Below, piece by piece: positions 35,378 to 44,804 of a DNA stretch of 64,000 nt (positions are counted from its first letter, which is position 1; each line of letters begins with the position of its first letter). Location: contig CAKOLO010000001.1 in the NCBI GenBank assembly GCA_934096235.1, positions 186,001 through 250,000 on the forward strand, written 5' to 3'. The notes below the pieces were generated by a model. The model worked only from the letters and a program-made list of their open reading frames with translations. It was not told where the DNA came from and did no database searches. Origin of the DNA: an uncultured Bacilli bacterium. Its GTDB lineage: Bacteria; Bacillota_I; Bacilli_A; RF39; UBA660. The position numbers and the translations under genes are program-made.

Positions 35378-36849
35378 AATACTATTGCTATTAAGTTATT
35401 ACTTCCTTTATTAACCATCTTTGTAATAGTTTGAGATAACTTATATTTAGCAGCATCTGGAAGTAATGAAAGTTTAGCTTGTATACCTTCTTGTACTATT
35501 TCATTAAGACTTCTTCCAAATATCTCACTTTGCCATATCTTCTCAGGATCTTCATTATCTTTCATAATATAATCTATTAACTCTTTACTTTGTACTTCAC
35601 TACCTATAATAGGTTCAAAACTACTTTCAACATCAACCTTTATCATATGTACACTTGATGCTTTAGCCTTAAGTTTAATACCAAATCTACCACCTTGTTT
35701 AATTATTTCAGGCTTTTCTAATTTCATATCAGTAATTCTAGGAAGTACAATACCATATCCAGTTTGATACACTTGTTTTAAAGCACCCTTAATACTTTCA
35801 TATTCACTTCTTCCCTCACTAACATCTTGAAATACTTTTAATAAGTCTCCTTTACTATTAACAGAAGTTCCAACTACACTTTTTAATATTTCATTAAATA
35901 ATTCATCACTTGCTTCCATAGTAATAGTTACTTCAGAGTTATCAGTATCAAGTTTAGAAATATATGCTTTAGTAATCTCACTATTATCTTCAAGATTTAA
36001 ATTTATATGTTCTACATCTCTTAGTTTATCTACATTTACAATAGATTCTTTCATCTTATCAATAAATTTTTGTTTTAAAGGATGATCACTTTTAAGTACC
36101 CCTACCCAATCTGGTATATTAAATTCAATATGATCAACTGGAAATTCATAAAGTGCTTCTTTTAAAATCTCAGTAATATCTCTTTCAGTCATATTTTCGA
36201 CACTAATTGGTATTACTGGAACACCATATTTTTCTTTTAAAGCTTCACTCATACTTATAGTTTCATTTGCCATTGGATGAACACTATTCATAATAACTAT
36301 AAATGGTTTATTAATATTTTTAAGTTCTGTTATAACTTTATCTTCAGCTTGTACATAATTACTTCTTGGCATATCTAATATACTTCCATCAGTAGTAACA
36401 ACTATACCTATAGTAGCATGATCTTTAATGACTTTTTCAGTTCCAATCTCAGCCGCTTCTACAAAAGGAAGTTCTTCACTAAACCAAGGAGTTTTAACCA
36501 TACGAGGATTACCTAACTCGTCTTCATATCCAAGTGACCCGGGTGTTACAAAACCTACACAGTCAACTAACTTTACATTTGTAACTAACCCATCAATATT
36601 AATATTAGCTCCACTACTAGGAACAAACTTAGGTTCTATTGTCATAATAGTTTTACCCTGAGCAGTTTGAGGTATTTCATCCATACATCTTTTCTTTTCT
36701 ACTTCATCATCGATATATGGAAGAATCAAATTTTCAATACATTTCTTAATAAAAGTACTTTTACCAGTACGAACAGCACCTACTACTCCTAAATATATTT
36801 CACCATTACTTTTCTTACCCAAACTCTTAATAATTTCTGATTTATCCAT
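35374..36849 (-). CDS. spoIVA: Stage IV sporulation protein A (spore coat base ATPase)
   Basis: SpoIVA polymerises on the forespore surface and anchors the coat. The 491 residues equal the usual length of about 492. The TRAFAC-type GTPase-like fold with ATP site is present: Walker A GAVRTGKST at 24-32, QTAQGKTIMTIEPKFVPS, VDCVGFVTPGSLGYED, TDGSILDMPRSNYVQAEDKVI, and the middle and C-terminal domains down to LIAIVL. Similarity is high along the whole length. It is a single-gene unit. With a SigH-like factor and a BclA-like collagen protein it implies endospore formation, at least ancestrally; no other sporulation gene is in this window. Confidence 0.95.
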   Translation of the reverse strand: MDKSEIIKSLGKKSNGEIYLGVVGAVRTGKSTFIKKCIENLILPYIDDEVEKKRCMDEIPQTAQGKTIMTIEPKFVPSSGANINIDGLVTNVKLVDCVGFVTPGSLGYEDELGNPRMVKTPWFSEELPFVEAAEIGTEKVIKDHATIGIVVTTDGSILDMPRSNYVQAEDKVITELKNINKPFIVIMNSVHPMANETISMSEALKEKYGVPVIPISVENMTERDITEILKEALYEFPVDHIEFNIPDWVGVLKSDHPLKQKFIDKMKESIVNVDKLRDVEHINLNLEDNSEITKAYISKLDTDNSEVTITMEASDELFNEILKSVVGTSVNSKGDLLKVFQDVSEGRSEYESIKGALKQVYQTGYGIVLPRITDMKLEKPEIIKQGGRFGIKLKAKASSVHMIKVDVESSFEPIIGSEVQSKELIDYIMKDNEDPEKIWQSEIFGRSLNEIVQEGIQAKLSLLPDAAKYKLSQTITKMVNKGSNNLIAIVL

Positions 36850-36913
36850 ATTTACCTTCTTTCTAGCATTTAGTAATAAATATGATATAAATCTTTATTT
36901 ATGACAAAATATC

Positions 36914-37396
36914 TTAATTTATAAAGTATTTTTCAAATAGATATCCATGAGAACCTAAGAATTTATCTTCTTTGATGAGTGATATAATTTCATTGTTACT
37001 CATCCACATAACACTTTCTACTTCTTCAGTTTGTAATTTTAATGTATTAATATCAATATCTTTATTAATTAAATATAAATTAATTATACAAGGTCCTTTA
37101 GGATGTTTAACAAGCGCTATATTTTGAAGTTCGTCATCTACTATATTTAACCCTAACTCTTCCTTTAACTCACGAATTATAGTACTTATCCCGTCTTCAT
37201 TATGAGTTACATGTCCTCCAGTTGAACTATACTTAGAACCTTTTTCATCACTAGTCTTTTGTATTAAATATTTTCCATAACTATTTCTAATGAATACAAT
37301 ACTTAACATCACATATCCATTTTTAGGTTTCTCACCTCTTTTAATAGTACTACCAAGTTTTCTTCCATCTTCATCATATAAATCTAATAATTCCAT
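36914..37396 (-). CDS. Nudix hydrolase
   Basis: 160 residues. The complete Nudix box GX5EX7REUXEEXGU is visible as GHVTHNEDGISTIIRELKEELGL (read from the Gly of the GG pair). The start MELLDLYDEDGRKLGSTIKRGE resembles the IDI/YfcD-like subgroup, which acts on varied nucleotide diphosphates; the substrate cannot be told. AAGGAGG precedes the ATG. It stands between spoIVA and the signal-peptidase-like gene. Confidence 0.88.
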   Translation of the reverse strand: MELLDLYDEDGRKLGSTIKRGEKPKNGYVMLSIVFIRNSYGKYLIQKTSDEKGSKYSSTGGHVTHNEDGISTIIRELKEELGLNIVDDELQNIALVKHPKGPCIINLYLINKDIDINTLKLQTEEVESVMWMSNNEIISLIKEDKFLGSHGYLFEKYFIN

Positions 37397-37441
37397 CCCT
37401 ACCTCCTTATAAAATTATTATAAACAAAAAGAGATTTCTCT

Positions 37442-37942
37442 CTATTTATTAAATATAAACTCTGGAAATATTGTTCCTAAGAATAATAGAATTACTATTA
37501 CTATAGGATTTAAAAGTACATTTGCTATCGCACTTACAGTATTATTGTTATATACCACTTTAGCAGATATATCATCTATTTCTTTAACAGTTCTATATTC
37601 TTTATTTTCATAATTATTAGTGACATCTAAAGTTAATTTATAATTATCACGTTCTACTACTTTTCTAATAACAATATCTTGCTCAGGTCCATCTAAATAC
37701 GCTACAAAATCTCCTACTTCTATATCTTCACTCTTTTTAAGTATTAAATAATTATCTTTACGTATCTCAGGTTCTAACGTAGCATTATCTATTTTATAAT
37801 ATGAGTATCCATTAATCGAAGGATACTTTTCATGATAAGTATTCTTTTTAACATAGAACATTACAAATAAGAATGCAAGAGTAATTAAATATATAATTAT
37901 TAATCCTCTTATAATATTAAATATCCATTTAAATACTTTCAT
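37442..37942 (-). CDS. Degenerate type I signal peptidase-like membrane protein
   Basis: 166 residues with transmembrane segments at both ends (about 10-30 and 143-160), as in SipW/ER-type signal peptidases. The middle follows the S26 pattern: YKIDNATLEPEIRKDNYLIL, VGDFVAYLDG, IVIRKVVERD and DVTNNYENKEY. But the catalytic Ser of SGSMEP is replaced (ATLEP, Thr) and the His of the THR motif is absent. It is therefore probably inactive, or works with a Thr nucleophile. It overlaps the SecA-like gene by four bases (ATGA), so the two are coupled. It could modulate export of the many TasA-like proteins encoded here; this is inferred. Confidence 0.7.
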   Translation of the reverse strand: MKVFKWIFNIIRGLIIIYLITLAFLFVMFYVKKNTYHEKYPSINGYSYYKIDNATLEPEIRKDNYLILKKSEDIEVGDFVAYLDGPEQDIVIRKVVERDNYKLTLDVTNNYENKEYRTVKEIDDISAKVVYNNNTVSAIANVLLNPIVIVILLFLGTIFPEFIFNK

Positions 37943-40545
37943 CTTATCACTCCTTTTTCTTCTATTTCTTCTTCATAAGGCATTTCTTCTTTTACATCAC
38001 TTTCTGGCACATGATATTCTCCATATTTAAGTGTTGGATTTAAAGCATAAGCAATCATTTCATTTCTAACATAATCTATCATATCTCTAAATTGAAGTGT
38101 TGCTTCTTCTTGATATGCTTTTATTGGATCCTTTTCAGCATATGCTTGATATACAGAACCCTTTTGTATTTGATCTAAATATTCCATTTGACTAATCCAA
38201 TAATCATCTATAATATCTAACATCTTACTCTTCATTTCACTTTGATATTTACTAGTTTTTGGTACTTTATCTAGTTTTTCTTTTAAAGCATTCTTCATAG
38301 CCATTTTTTTATCTTTAGGTTTAGATATATCTTTAAACATTTCTGTATCTATTAGTGGACTTAACTTAGTATCTGTTTCCTCTTCAGTATATCTATCTAC
38401 TACTTCATCTACATATCTATCTATTTGTCCTTCTAGAACTGAAACTATATCATTAGAATCTAATATATGATTTCTAAATTCATAAACACCATTCTTTTGA
38501 GTAGTAAGTACTTGTCCCATTTGTTCACTTACCATTCTCATTTTCTTATCTTCAGCTTCTTGTGACTTTTGACATCTATTAACCATCTTAAGAATAGTAT
38601 TAGCTACAACTTTGCCTTTCTTACCAACAATACCTTTTAAATCAGATAAACCATGTATAATACTAAGTAATTTATCACCACCACGTCTTAATACATAATT
38701 ATCTTCTAAAGATGAATAAAATTTAGTTTTACCTGGGTCTCCTTGTCTTCCAGCTCTTCCCTTTAATTGATTATCAATTCTTTCATTTCTATTTTTAGTA
38801 GTACCAATTACATACAAGCCACCTACTTCAGCTACACCTTCTCCAAGTTTAATATCAGTACCACGTCCAGCCATATTAGTAGCAATAGTTACTTTACCAA
38901 GAAGTCCTGCAGTAGCAACAATGCTTGCTTCATTTTCAGATTGTTCTGCATTTAGTACTGAATGTCTTATACCAGACTCTTTAAGCATCTTAGATACAAG
39001 TAAACTTTCTTCTACACTAGTTACACCAATTAATACTGGTTGAAGTGTTTCTCTTGCTTTCATAACTTCTTCTAAAATAGCTTTATATTTTTGATCTTTA
39101 GTAGCATATACTTCATCTTCTTCATCTACTCTTTTATTAGTCTTACGACTAGGTACTTCATAAGTAGGAAGTCCATATATATCCATAAAATCTTCTTGAT
39201 TACTAGTACCAGTCATACCACATATACCATTTTCATATTTACCAAAGAAATCTGGATATGTACATTTAGCAGTAGTAACAGTAGGATTCTTAATTTCTAC
39301 ACCATAAGGTCTTCCTTCTTTTTTAGCAATATATGCTTCTTTAGCTTCAATACTTTCATGAAGTCCATTCATAAATCTTCTTCCATGAAGTATTCTACCA
39401 GTACTTTCTCCTATAATTTCAACTGTGTAATTAGGAAGTCCATCTTTAGTTTTCTTATTAGGCCCTTCAGGTTGAACTGTATAATCAGTACCACTCTTAT
39501 AATGAAATTTAGCAAGCATATAATTCTTAATAGCACCTAATCTAAAATTATAATCTTCTTTTTCTTGAGTGCTCATATCTTTCCATTCAACAGTAGGATA
39601 CAAACTCTTAAGTATTCTTGATTCTAAAGTACTAGAAAGTTCAACAGATGCTGTATCATGAAATACTCTAGCAGATTTATGCTTTTTACCACTAGCAGTC
39701 ATTTGATTTTCTATTTCATCTTCATGATTTCGAAAAAATTGTTCTTTATCATATTCTTCGCATGTAAGATTATTGCCTTCAACATACTCACAAGCCCAAG
39801 TATATATATTAGTATAATAATCTTTATCTTGACCAACAGGTGGTTTTAAACTTTCAGCTTTAATTAATGGTGTAATTCCATCATCTAATAATATACTATC
39901 TACTTCATCAATAATAGCATACCCATATCCTTTAAGATTAACTCTTTCATTTGGATCCTTAACCTTATTATCATCTAAATAATCAAAAGCAATAGTACTA
40001 GCTGTACCATAAACAATATCACAATTATATTCTCTTTGTCTGTCTTCTATATTTCTCATTTCTACTTTAGGTCTAATATTTCCACAACTAAGTCCTAAAG
40101 CACCATATACTTTTTTATTTTGTTCCATATCTCTTAGAGCTAAATAATCATTAGATGTGATTACATGAACACTTTTACCCTCTAATGCATTTAAGTATGC
40201 AGATAATATTTGTACTAAAGTTTTACCTTCACCAGTTTTCATTTCAGCAACAGCATTATCATGCATTGCAACTGCAGCTTCAACTTGAACATTATAATGA
40301 AACATACCAAGTTGTCTTTTAGTAACTTCACGGCAAACAGCAAGTGCATCAACCATCACATCATCAAGAGTTTCTCCCTTAGATATACGTGTTTTAAATA
40401 TTTGAGTCATATTTTTAAGTTCTTCATCACTCATAGAAGCATATTTATTCTTAATAGAATCACTATCTATTTGATCAACTACTCTTCTAATTCTATTTCT
40501 ATTTAAATTAGTATAATTACCAAATATCTTATCGGACATACTCAT
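37939..40545 (-). CDS. SecA preprotein translocase ATPase, divergent (SecA2-like candidate)
   Basis: 868 residues. Motor motifs are present: Walker A MKTGEGKTL at about 103, IIDEVDSIL, ICGMTGTSNQED, ATNMAGRGTDIKLG, and DNQLKGRAGRQGDPG. Several normally constant motifs differ: DEARTPLI reads DDGITPLI, and GTERHESRRID reads GTTKNRNERID. The preprotein-binding region carries a longer insertion, and the C-terminal zinc-binding tail is missing. This fits an accessory SecA2, though a fast-evolving sole SecA cannot be ruled out. GGTGA precedes the ATG. It is coupled to the degenerate signal peptidase gene. Confidence 0.85.
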   Translation of the reverse strand: MSMSDKIFGNYTNLNRNRIRRVVDQIDSDSIKNKYASMSDEELKNMTQIFKTRISKGETLDDVMVDALAVCREVTKRQLGMFHYNVQVEAAVAMHDNAVAEMKTGEGKTLVQILSAYLNALEGKSVHVITSNDYLALRDMEQNKKVYGALGLSCGNIRPKVEMRNIEDRQREYNCDIVYGTASTIAFDYLDDNKVKDPNERVNLKGYGYAIIDEVDSILLDDGITPLIKAESLKPPVGQDKDYYTNIYTWACEYVEGNNLTCEEYDKEQFFRNHEDEIENQMTASGKKHKSARVFHDTASVELSSTLESRILKSLYPTVEWKDMSTQEKEDYNFRLGAIKNYMLAKFHYKSGTDYTVQPEGPNKKTKDGLPNYTVEIIGESTGRILHGRRFMNGLHESIEAKEAYIAKKEGRPYGVEIKNPTVTTAKCTYPDFFGKYENGICGMTGTSNQEDFMDIYGLPTYEVPSRKTNKRVDEEDEVYATKDQKYKAILEEVMKARETLQPVLIGVTSVEESLLVSKMLKESGIRHSVLNAEQSENEASIVATAGLLGKVTIATNMAGRGTDIKLGEGVAEVGGLYVIGTTKNRNERIDNQLKGRAGRQGDPGKTKFYSSLEDNYVLRRGGDKLLSIIHGLSDLKGIVGKKGKVVANTILKMVNRCQKSQEAEDKKMRMVSEQMGQVLTTQKNGVYEFRNHILDSNDIVSVLEGQIDRYVDEVVDRYTEEETDTKLSPLIDTEMFKDISKPKDKKMAMKNALKEKLDKVPKTSKYQSEMKSKMLDIIDDYWISQMEYLDQIQKGSVYQAYAEKDPIKAYQEEATLQFRDMIDYVRNEMIAYALNPTLKYGEYHVPESDVKEEMPYEEEIEEKGVIR

Positions 40546-40599
40546 ACTTCATCACCTATTTTCTCATACATTAAATATAACATTTTTAATAAGTTTTAG

Positions 40600-40643
40600 C
40601 AATTAAAAACAACTATTAACATTTAAATTTATTAATAGTTGTC
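40600..40643 (-). terminator. Intrinsic terminator of the 40616 gene
   Basis: Ten-bp stem CAACTATTAA/TTAATAGTTG (40610-40619 and 40632-40641) followed on the minus strand by TTTTTAATT. It sits just before secA. Confidence 0.87.
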
Positions 40644-41122
40644 ACTACTATATCTACAAGAAATAAAAAACTAAGTATTATCGTTATAAATAATGGTATT
40701 TTCTTTATAAGATTTAAAGACCAAGGAAGTACTAGATATATAAGAATTATACTACCTATTCCCCATACTAAACTCATTTCAAGTGATATATATTTTCCAA
40801 TATGATATTTATAATTACTATAATCCCAAAAAGTAATATGAAATAGCTTTTCAATTAAAACTCCACCTAACCATTCAAGTAGAGTAAGTACTATCATTAT
40901 AACAACAAATACTACTATAGTTTCTACTACTTTGTTTAAATGTAAACTTTCAAAAATCTTATTAGAAAGTAACATTATAATTATTACACCAAATCCGTAT
41001 AAAGGAGTCCATGGTCCATAAAGAATCCCACTATTAAAACCACTTTTAAATATATAAGAACATATAGTTTCAAATAAATAACCAAATATTGAAAAACATA
41101 AGAATATATTAATATAAAACAT
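40616..41122 (-). CDS. PF06541-type membrane protein (putative ABC-transporter type IV / CmpB)
   Basis: 168 residues with about five transmembrane segments. The family core is seen in FSIFGYLFETICSYIFKSGFNSGILYGPWTPLYGFG and the later TLLEWLGGVLIEKLF...WDYSNYKYHIGKYISLEMSLVWG. Members are called putative ABC-transporter type IV proteins in Firmicutes, but no ATPase is adjacent and the function is unknown. AGAGGTG precedes the ATG. It is divergent from the surface-protein cluster at 41258. Confidence 0.8.
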   Translation of the reverse strand: MFYINIFLCFSIFGYLFETICSYIFKSGFNSGILYGPWTPLYGFGVIIIMLLSNKIFESLHLNKVVETIVVFVVIMIVLTLLEWLGGVLIEKLFHITFWDYSNYKYHIGKYISLEMSLVWGIGSIILIYLVLPWSLNLIKKIPLFITIILSFLFLVDIVVTTINKFKC

Positions 41123-41173
41123 AATTTCACCTCTATTATTATTACCAAAAGTGAAAATTATATGAAATTTTAC

Positions 41174-41257
41174 TTGAAATATTAAAAAATTACTATATAA
41201 TATAGACCTTACAAGGCAGTAATATTTACTGCATATAATTTATAGGAGGGTTTTGGA
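41174..41257 (+). promoter_or_regulatory. Promoter and hairpin leader of the first sorting-signal protein
   Basis: TTGAAA (41174-41179), 16-base spacer, TATAAT (41196-41201). The leader has a perfect seven-bp hairpin GCAGTAA-TAT-TTACTGC (41216-41232) and then AGGAGGG eight bases before the ATG. The same -35 sequence and 16-base spacing recur in the two promoters downstream, though this leader is different. Confidence 0.75.
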
Positions 41258-42724
41258 ATGAAGAAAGTTTTACTTTCATTAGTTGCTTTTCTTATGATTT
41301 TTAATACTGTTAGAGCAGAAGAAACAGAAGTATTAGAAAGTAATAAAGAAGTAACTGAAACAGTTTTAAATGCTAATGCAAATGAAACTACAGCTAATGA
41401 ATCACAAGAAGAAACTACTGAAGAAGAATACAAATGGTCTGCTATTCAACCTGGTAGTACAAAAACAAGTAATGGTATTACAGTATCTTGGAAATATACT
41501 GGTATAACAAAAAATGGTGGATTAAGAACAATTAATTTTAACTTAACTTATACTATACCAGAAGATTATGAAGAAGAAACACTAATTATTAATCCAGATA
41601 TTTTTGAGGTAATCGCTTGGGGACAAAAAGAATCAAATACACCATACTTAATGCCAAGAGATACAGTTAAAGTAAATCTATCAATTATTAATAAGTCTAA
41701 GTATAATTATAATTACGATGAAAATTCATTTGTAATTTATCCATATACTTCAGACGAATTAGAAAAAGATATGGGATTTAATAAAATAACTGATGAAAAA
41801 GTTACATTCAATGATGAAGAAGTAAACGAAGTACATAAATTTTATAGAATGTATAATGCAGCATTAAGAGAATTAACTAAAAATGGTAGAAAGTATTTAC
41901 CAGCTAATAATGAAACATTAGATGAATTACTAAAAGCAAAAGGATATAAAGGAATTGAAGAATTAGATAAATATTATTTAGATTTCTATAATAACAAATA
42001 TGAAACTAATCATGCTAATTTAAGAGATTTTACACCAAAACAAATATCAGAAATCTTAAATGGAAATAATAATCCAATAGAAGATGGCGATGATTATGTT
42101 AAAGAAGATAATCCAGTAATAGTAGCATTACACTTTGATTTCTTATTTAACTATGCTATGGGTGTTTCATTAGATGATGAAGAAATAAACGATAATAATC
42201 AACATGAATATGCACCTGGAGAATACATGAGAAATGAATCTAAAGGTGAAGAAAAAGTTAAAAAGAACTTAAGTAAATTAAATAGTAATAGTAAAAATTC
42301 TATGAATACAAATATGCATTTAAGTGGTCCACTTATGGGAAATGCTTATGCAGATTATAGAATAACTGGACATGCTCATTTATCTTACACTGCTGAAAAA
42401 GGAAAAGTTATCGCAAGATACATTGACGTTAAAGGAAATGTATTACATGAAGAAATTATAACAAGTGGTATGGTAAACAAAGCATACAAAACAAGTGCAT
42501 TAGAATTTAATGGATATGAATTAATTAAAGTTGAAGGAAATGAAACTGGTTTATATCAAAGTGAAGATACAATCGTAACATACATCTATGAATTCGTTGA
42601 TGGAATTGGTGGAGATGAAGTTCCAAATACAGGAATTAATACTAATAATGCTTTAGAAGTAACTACAGTAATTAGTATGATCACTTTAGTTAGTGCAATC
42701 GTTTTAAGAAAAAGATTTAACTAA
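41258..42724 (+). CDS. Secreted surface protein with MucBP-like domain and VPNTG sorting signal
   Basis: 488 residues. The signal peptide (MKKVLLSLVAFLMIFNTVRA) is followed by an acidic linker, an unrecognised domain (about 55-350, beta-rich then helical), and a MucBP-like domain (about 385-448: VIARYIDVKGNVLHEEIITSG, VTYIYEF). It ends in VPNTG, a hydrophobic segment and RKRFN, the layout of a sortase cell-wall sorting signal with V in place of L in LPxTG. It shares the signal peptide and C-terminal plan with the next two genes. A sortase gene lies at 46710. Probably cell-wall anchored. Confidence 0.85.
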   Translation: MKKVLLSLVAFLMIFNTVRAEETEVLESNKEVTETVLNANANETTANESQEETTEEEYKWSAIQPGSTKTSNGITVSWKYTGITKNGGLRTINFNLTYTIPEDYEEETLIINPDIFEVIAWGQKESNTPYLMPRDTVKVNLSIINKSKYNYNYDENSFVIYPYTSDELEKDMGFNKITDEKVTFNDEEVNEVHKFYRMYNAALRELTKNGRKYLPANNETLDELLKAKGYKGIEELDKYYLDFYNNKYETNHANLRDFTPKQISEILNGNNNPIEDGDDYVKEDNPVIVALHFDFLFNYAMGVSLDDEEINDNNQHEYAPGEYMRNESKGEEKVKKNLSKLNSNSKNSMNTNMHLSGPLMGNAYADYRITGHAHLSYTAEKGKVIARYIDVKGNVLHEEIITSGMVNKAYKTSALEFNGYELIKVEGNETGLYQSEDTIVTYIYEFVDGIGGDEVPNTGINTNNALEVTTVISMITLVSAIVLRKRFN

Positions 42725-42736
42725 CACATAAAAATT

Positions 42737-42763
42737 ACAGTATAAATTTTATACTGTTTTTTT
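42737..42763 (+). terminator. Intrinsic terminator after the 41258 gene
   Basis: Palindrome ACAGTATAAA-T-TTTATACTGT followed by seven T. The same sequence recurs at 44747. Confidence 0.9.
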
Positions 42764-42794
42764 ATGGAAAAATCTAATTTTAGCGCGAAATTTC

Positions 42795-42912
42795 TTGAAA
42801 AAATTTAATTTTATGATACAATATGGACTCGATAAGCGATAAGGGGGTTTTGGGAATTGTTTTAATACTCTTCCCTTAACAAATCGCATATATTTTAAGG
42901 GAGGGTTTTTAA
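42795..42912 (+). promoter_or_regulatory. Promoter and switch-like leader, copy 1
   Basis: TTGAAA (42795-42800), 16-base spacer, TACAAT (42817-42822). The leader can pair GCGAT (42836-42840) with ATCGC (42883-42887) and GGGAA (42852-42856) with TTCCC (42871-42875), or pair CCCTTAA (42873-42879) with TTAAGGG (42895-42901), which covers the front of the ribosome site AAGGGAGGG. The last pairing excludes the GGGAA:TTCCC stem. Copy 2 (44805-44922) keeps all these segments and varies only in the loop. Alternative folding as on/off control is inferred. Confidence 0.65.
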
Positions 42913-44736
42913 ATGAAGAAAGTAATACTTTCTTTAGTTGCATCTACTCTACTTTTTAATACTGTATTCGCAGAAGAATTAGAAGTATTAGAAAATAATG
43001 AAGAAGCAACACAAGTAGTAGAAAATACTACTAAAGAAATAGTTTTAACATCTAATAAAGACGTTAAAACTTACGTAGCTAAAATTGGAGAAGTAAAATA
43101 TGAAACTCTAGACGAAGCTATAAACAATGCATCTAATAGTGATACCATCGAACTATTAGATAATACAACTATAACAGTTGGAGAAATTAAAAAAGGACAA
43201 ACTGTTACAATCAAAGGAAATGGATTTAAAATTACAGTTCCAAGACAAGACAATCAAGAACATGGTTATCTAGCAATCAGAGGAACATTAAATCTATACA
43301 ATACTAAAATATATTTTACAAGAACAACAAAAGGAGAAACTGATTGGAGTACATACCTAGCACCAGGATCATTCTTCAATTTATATAATAGTGAAGCTAT
43401 ATATGAAAACATAGGAATCTATGCTGATGCAGTTGCTACTATTAACTTAGATAATTCTAAAATGACATTATCAAATATGAAATATACTTCAATGATGTCA
43501 GATGGAAGTTTCTCAGTACTAAATATCAAAAATAAATCAACATTTACTATTTCAAAACCAGTGGATATTAATGGTATAACAGGATTTAATATTAACGTTG
43601 ATAATTCAACATTAAATATTGAAGATTGTAAAAATCAAGCAATAGTATATGGAAGTTTAAAATTAACTAATAATGCTAAAGTTAATATTACTAACTGTAC
43701 TACAGGTATTAACCTATATAATACTAATGAAGTAATAGTAGATGGTACAAGTGAATTAAATATTTCAAAATGTGGTGAAAGAGGAATAATATCACAATCA
43801 AAACACACTGCATTAATAGTTAAAAAAGGTGGTAAATTAAACGTAACTGAATGTGGTAAAGACTGGAAGAAAACAGATGATGAATCAATTCACTATGCTT
43901 CTAAAGGCGCTATAACTATGGGAGTTCTAGGATGGTTAGAAAGTAGACAAAGATTATATATCTATCGTGGACAAGCAGTTATAAACTTTGAAGATGGCGC
44001 AATAATTAATATAACTAATAACTATGTAAGAGGCATCACATTCTCAGGAGCAAATGCTTACATTGGAAACACAACTACTATCACTAACAATGGTGGTGAA
44101 AGAGTTGCTGTAGGTGGTGGTATCTACAACCTATACGGAAAAATGACAATAAGTAAAGATGCTAAAATCTATAACAATCATGCAAACACATCAAGCGATG
44201 ATATCTATAACAGTGGAGATAGAGCCAGTGTTGAATTTACTAAAACTGGTGAAGACTGGATATTAGATGATTGTAATGATAAAATTGATGGTTGGTACGA
44301 TGACAATGAAAAAACAAGATGGAATGCTCATGATAAAGAAAATAAATATGTAGAAGAAGTAGAAGCTAATACATATGAAACAGAATTAACAATCAAAGCA
44401 GCTCATGGAATATATGGAAAACTAATCATAAGATACGTAGACAATAAAGGAAACGTATTAAGTGAAGAATTAACTTATACTGAAAAAGTAGATACAGAAT
44501 ACACAACTACTGAAAAAGAATTTGAAGACTATACTTTAATCAAAGTAGATGGTGAAACTAAAGGTAAATACATCGATGGTACTATAATAATTACTTACAT
44601 TTATGAATTTACTAGTGGAACTGGTGGAGACATAGTTGAAACTGGAGTTACTTCTTCAAATGTATTAGAAATTACTACAGTATTAAGTTTAATTACTTTA
44701 GTAAGTACAATAATTATTAGAAAAAGATTTAACTAA
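42913..44736 (+). CDS. Secreted beta-helix surface protein with MucBP-like domain and sorting signal
   Basis: 607 residues. A signal peptide (1-20) and a short acidic part are followed by VKYETLDEAINNASNSDTIELLDN, the usual entry to a right-handed parallel beta-helix, and many short beta repeats rich in N, T and I (about 75-470). Next are WILDDCNDKIDGWYDDNEKTRWN, a MucBP-like domain (about 505-567: LIIRYVDNKGNVLSEELTYTE) and a C-terminal IVETG, hydrophobic segment and RKRFN. Beta-helices of this kind serve as adhesins or glycan-binding enzymes; no catalytic motif is seen. It is a tandem paralogue of the next gene with an identical C-terminal part. Confidence 0.87.
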   Translation: MKKVILSLVASTLLFNTVFAEELEVLENNEEATQVVENTTKEIVLTSNKDVKTYVAKIGEVKYETLDEAINNASNSDTIELLDNTTITVGEIKKGQTVTIKGNGFKITVPRQDNQEHGYLAIRGTLNLYNTKIYFTRTTKGETDWSTYLAPGSFFNLYNSEAIYENIGIYADAVATINLDNSKMTLSNMKYTSMMSDGSFSVLNIKNKSTFTISKPVDINGITGFNINVDNSTLNIEDCKNQAIVYGSLKLTNNAKVNITNCTTGINLYNTNEVIVDGTSELNISKCGERGIISQSKHTALIVKKGGKLNVTECGKDWKKTDDESIHYASKGAITMGVLGWLESRQRLYIYRGQAVINFEDGAIINITNNYVRGITFSGANAYIGNTTTITNNGGERVAVGGGIYNLYGKMTISKDAKIYNNHANTSSDDIYNSGDRASVEFTKTGEDWILDDCNDKIDGWYDDNEKTRWNAHDKENKYVEEVEANTYETELTIKAAHGIYGKLIIRYVDNKGNVLSEELTYTEKVDTEYTTTEKEFEDYTLIKVDGETKGKYIDGTIIITYIYEFTSGTGGDIVETGVTSSNVLEITTVLSLITLVSTIIIRKRFN

Positions 44737-44747
44737 TATATAAAAAA
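44272..44747 (+). repeat. Near-identical 476-bp direct repeat, copy 1
   Basis: Covers the MucBP-like domain, sorting signal and stop of the 42913 gene. It matches 46213-46688 at a fixed offset of 1,941 with only a few differences near the end, while the beta-helix parts upstream are clearly diverged. This pattern indicates recent gene conversion or a recent duplication with the middle replaced. Confidence 0.92.
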
Positions 44748-44773
44748 CAGTATAAATTTTATACTGTTTTTTT
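44747..44773 (+). terminator. Intrinsic terminator after the 42913 gene
   Basis: Same palindrome and T-run as at 42737-42763. Confidence 0.9.
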
Positions 44774-44804
44774 ATGTTAAACATCAATTTTGACACAAAA
44801 CATC

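Noticed and set aside
37442..37942. Functional SipW for the TasA-like proteins
   Set aside because: The catalytic Ser and His positions are not conserved, so I report it as degenerate.
41209..41433. Minus-strand open frame overlapping the start of the first sorting-signal protein
   Set aside because: It opposes a gene with a clear promoter, ribosome site and signal peptide; composition is that of a shadow.
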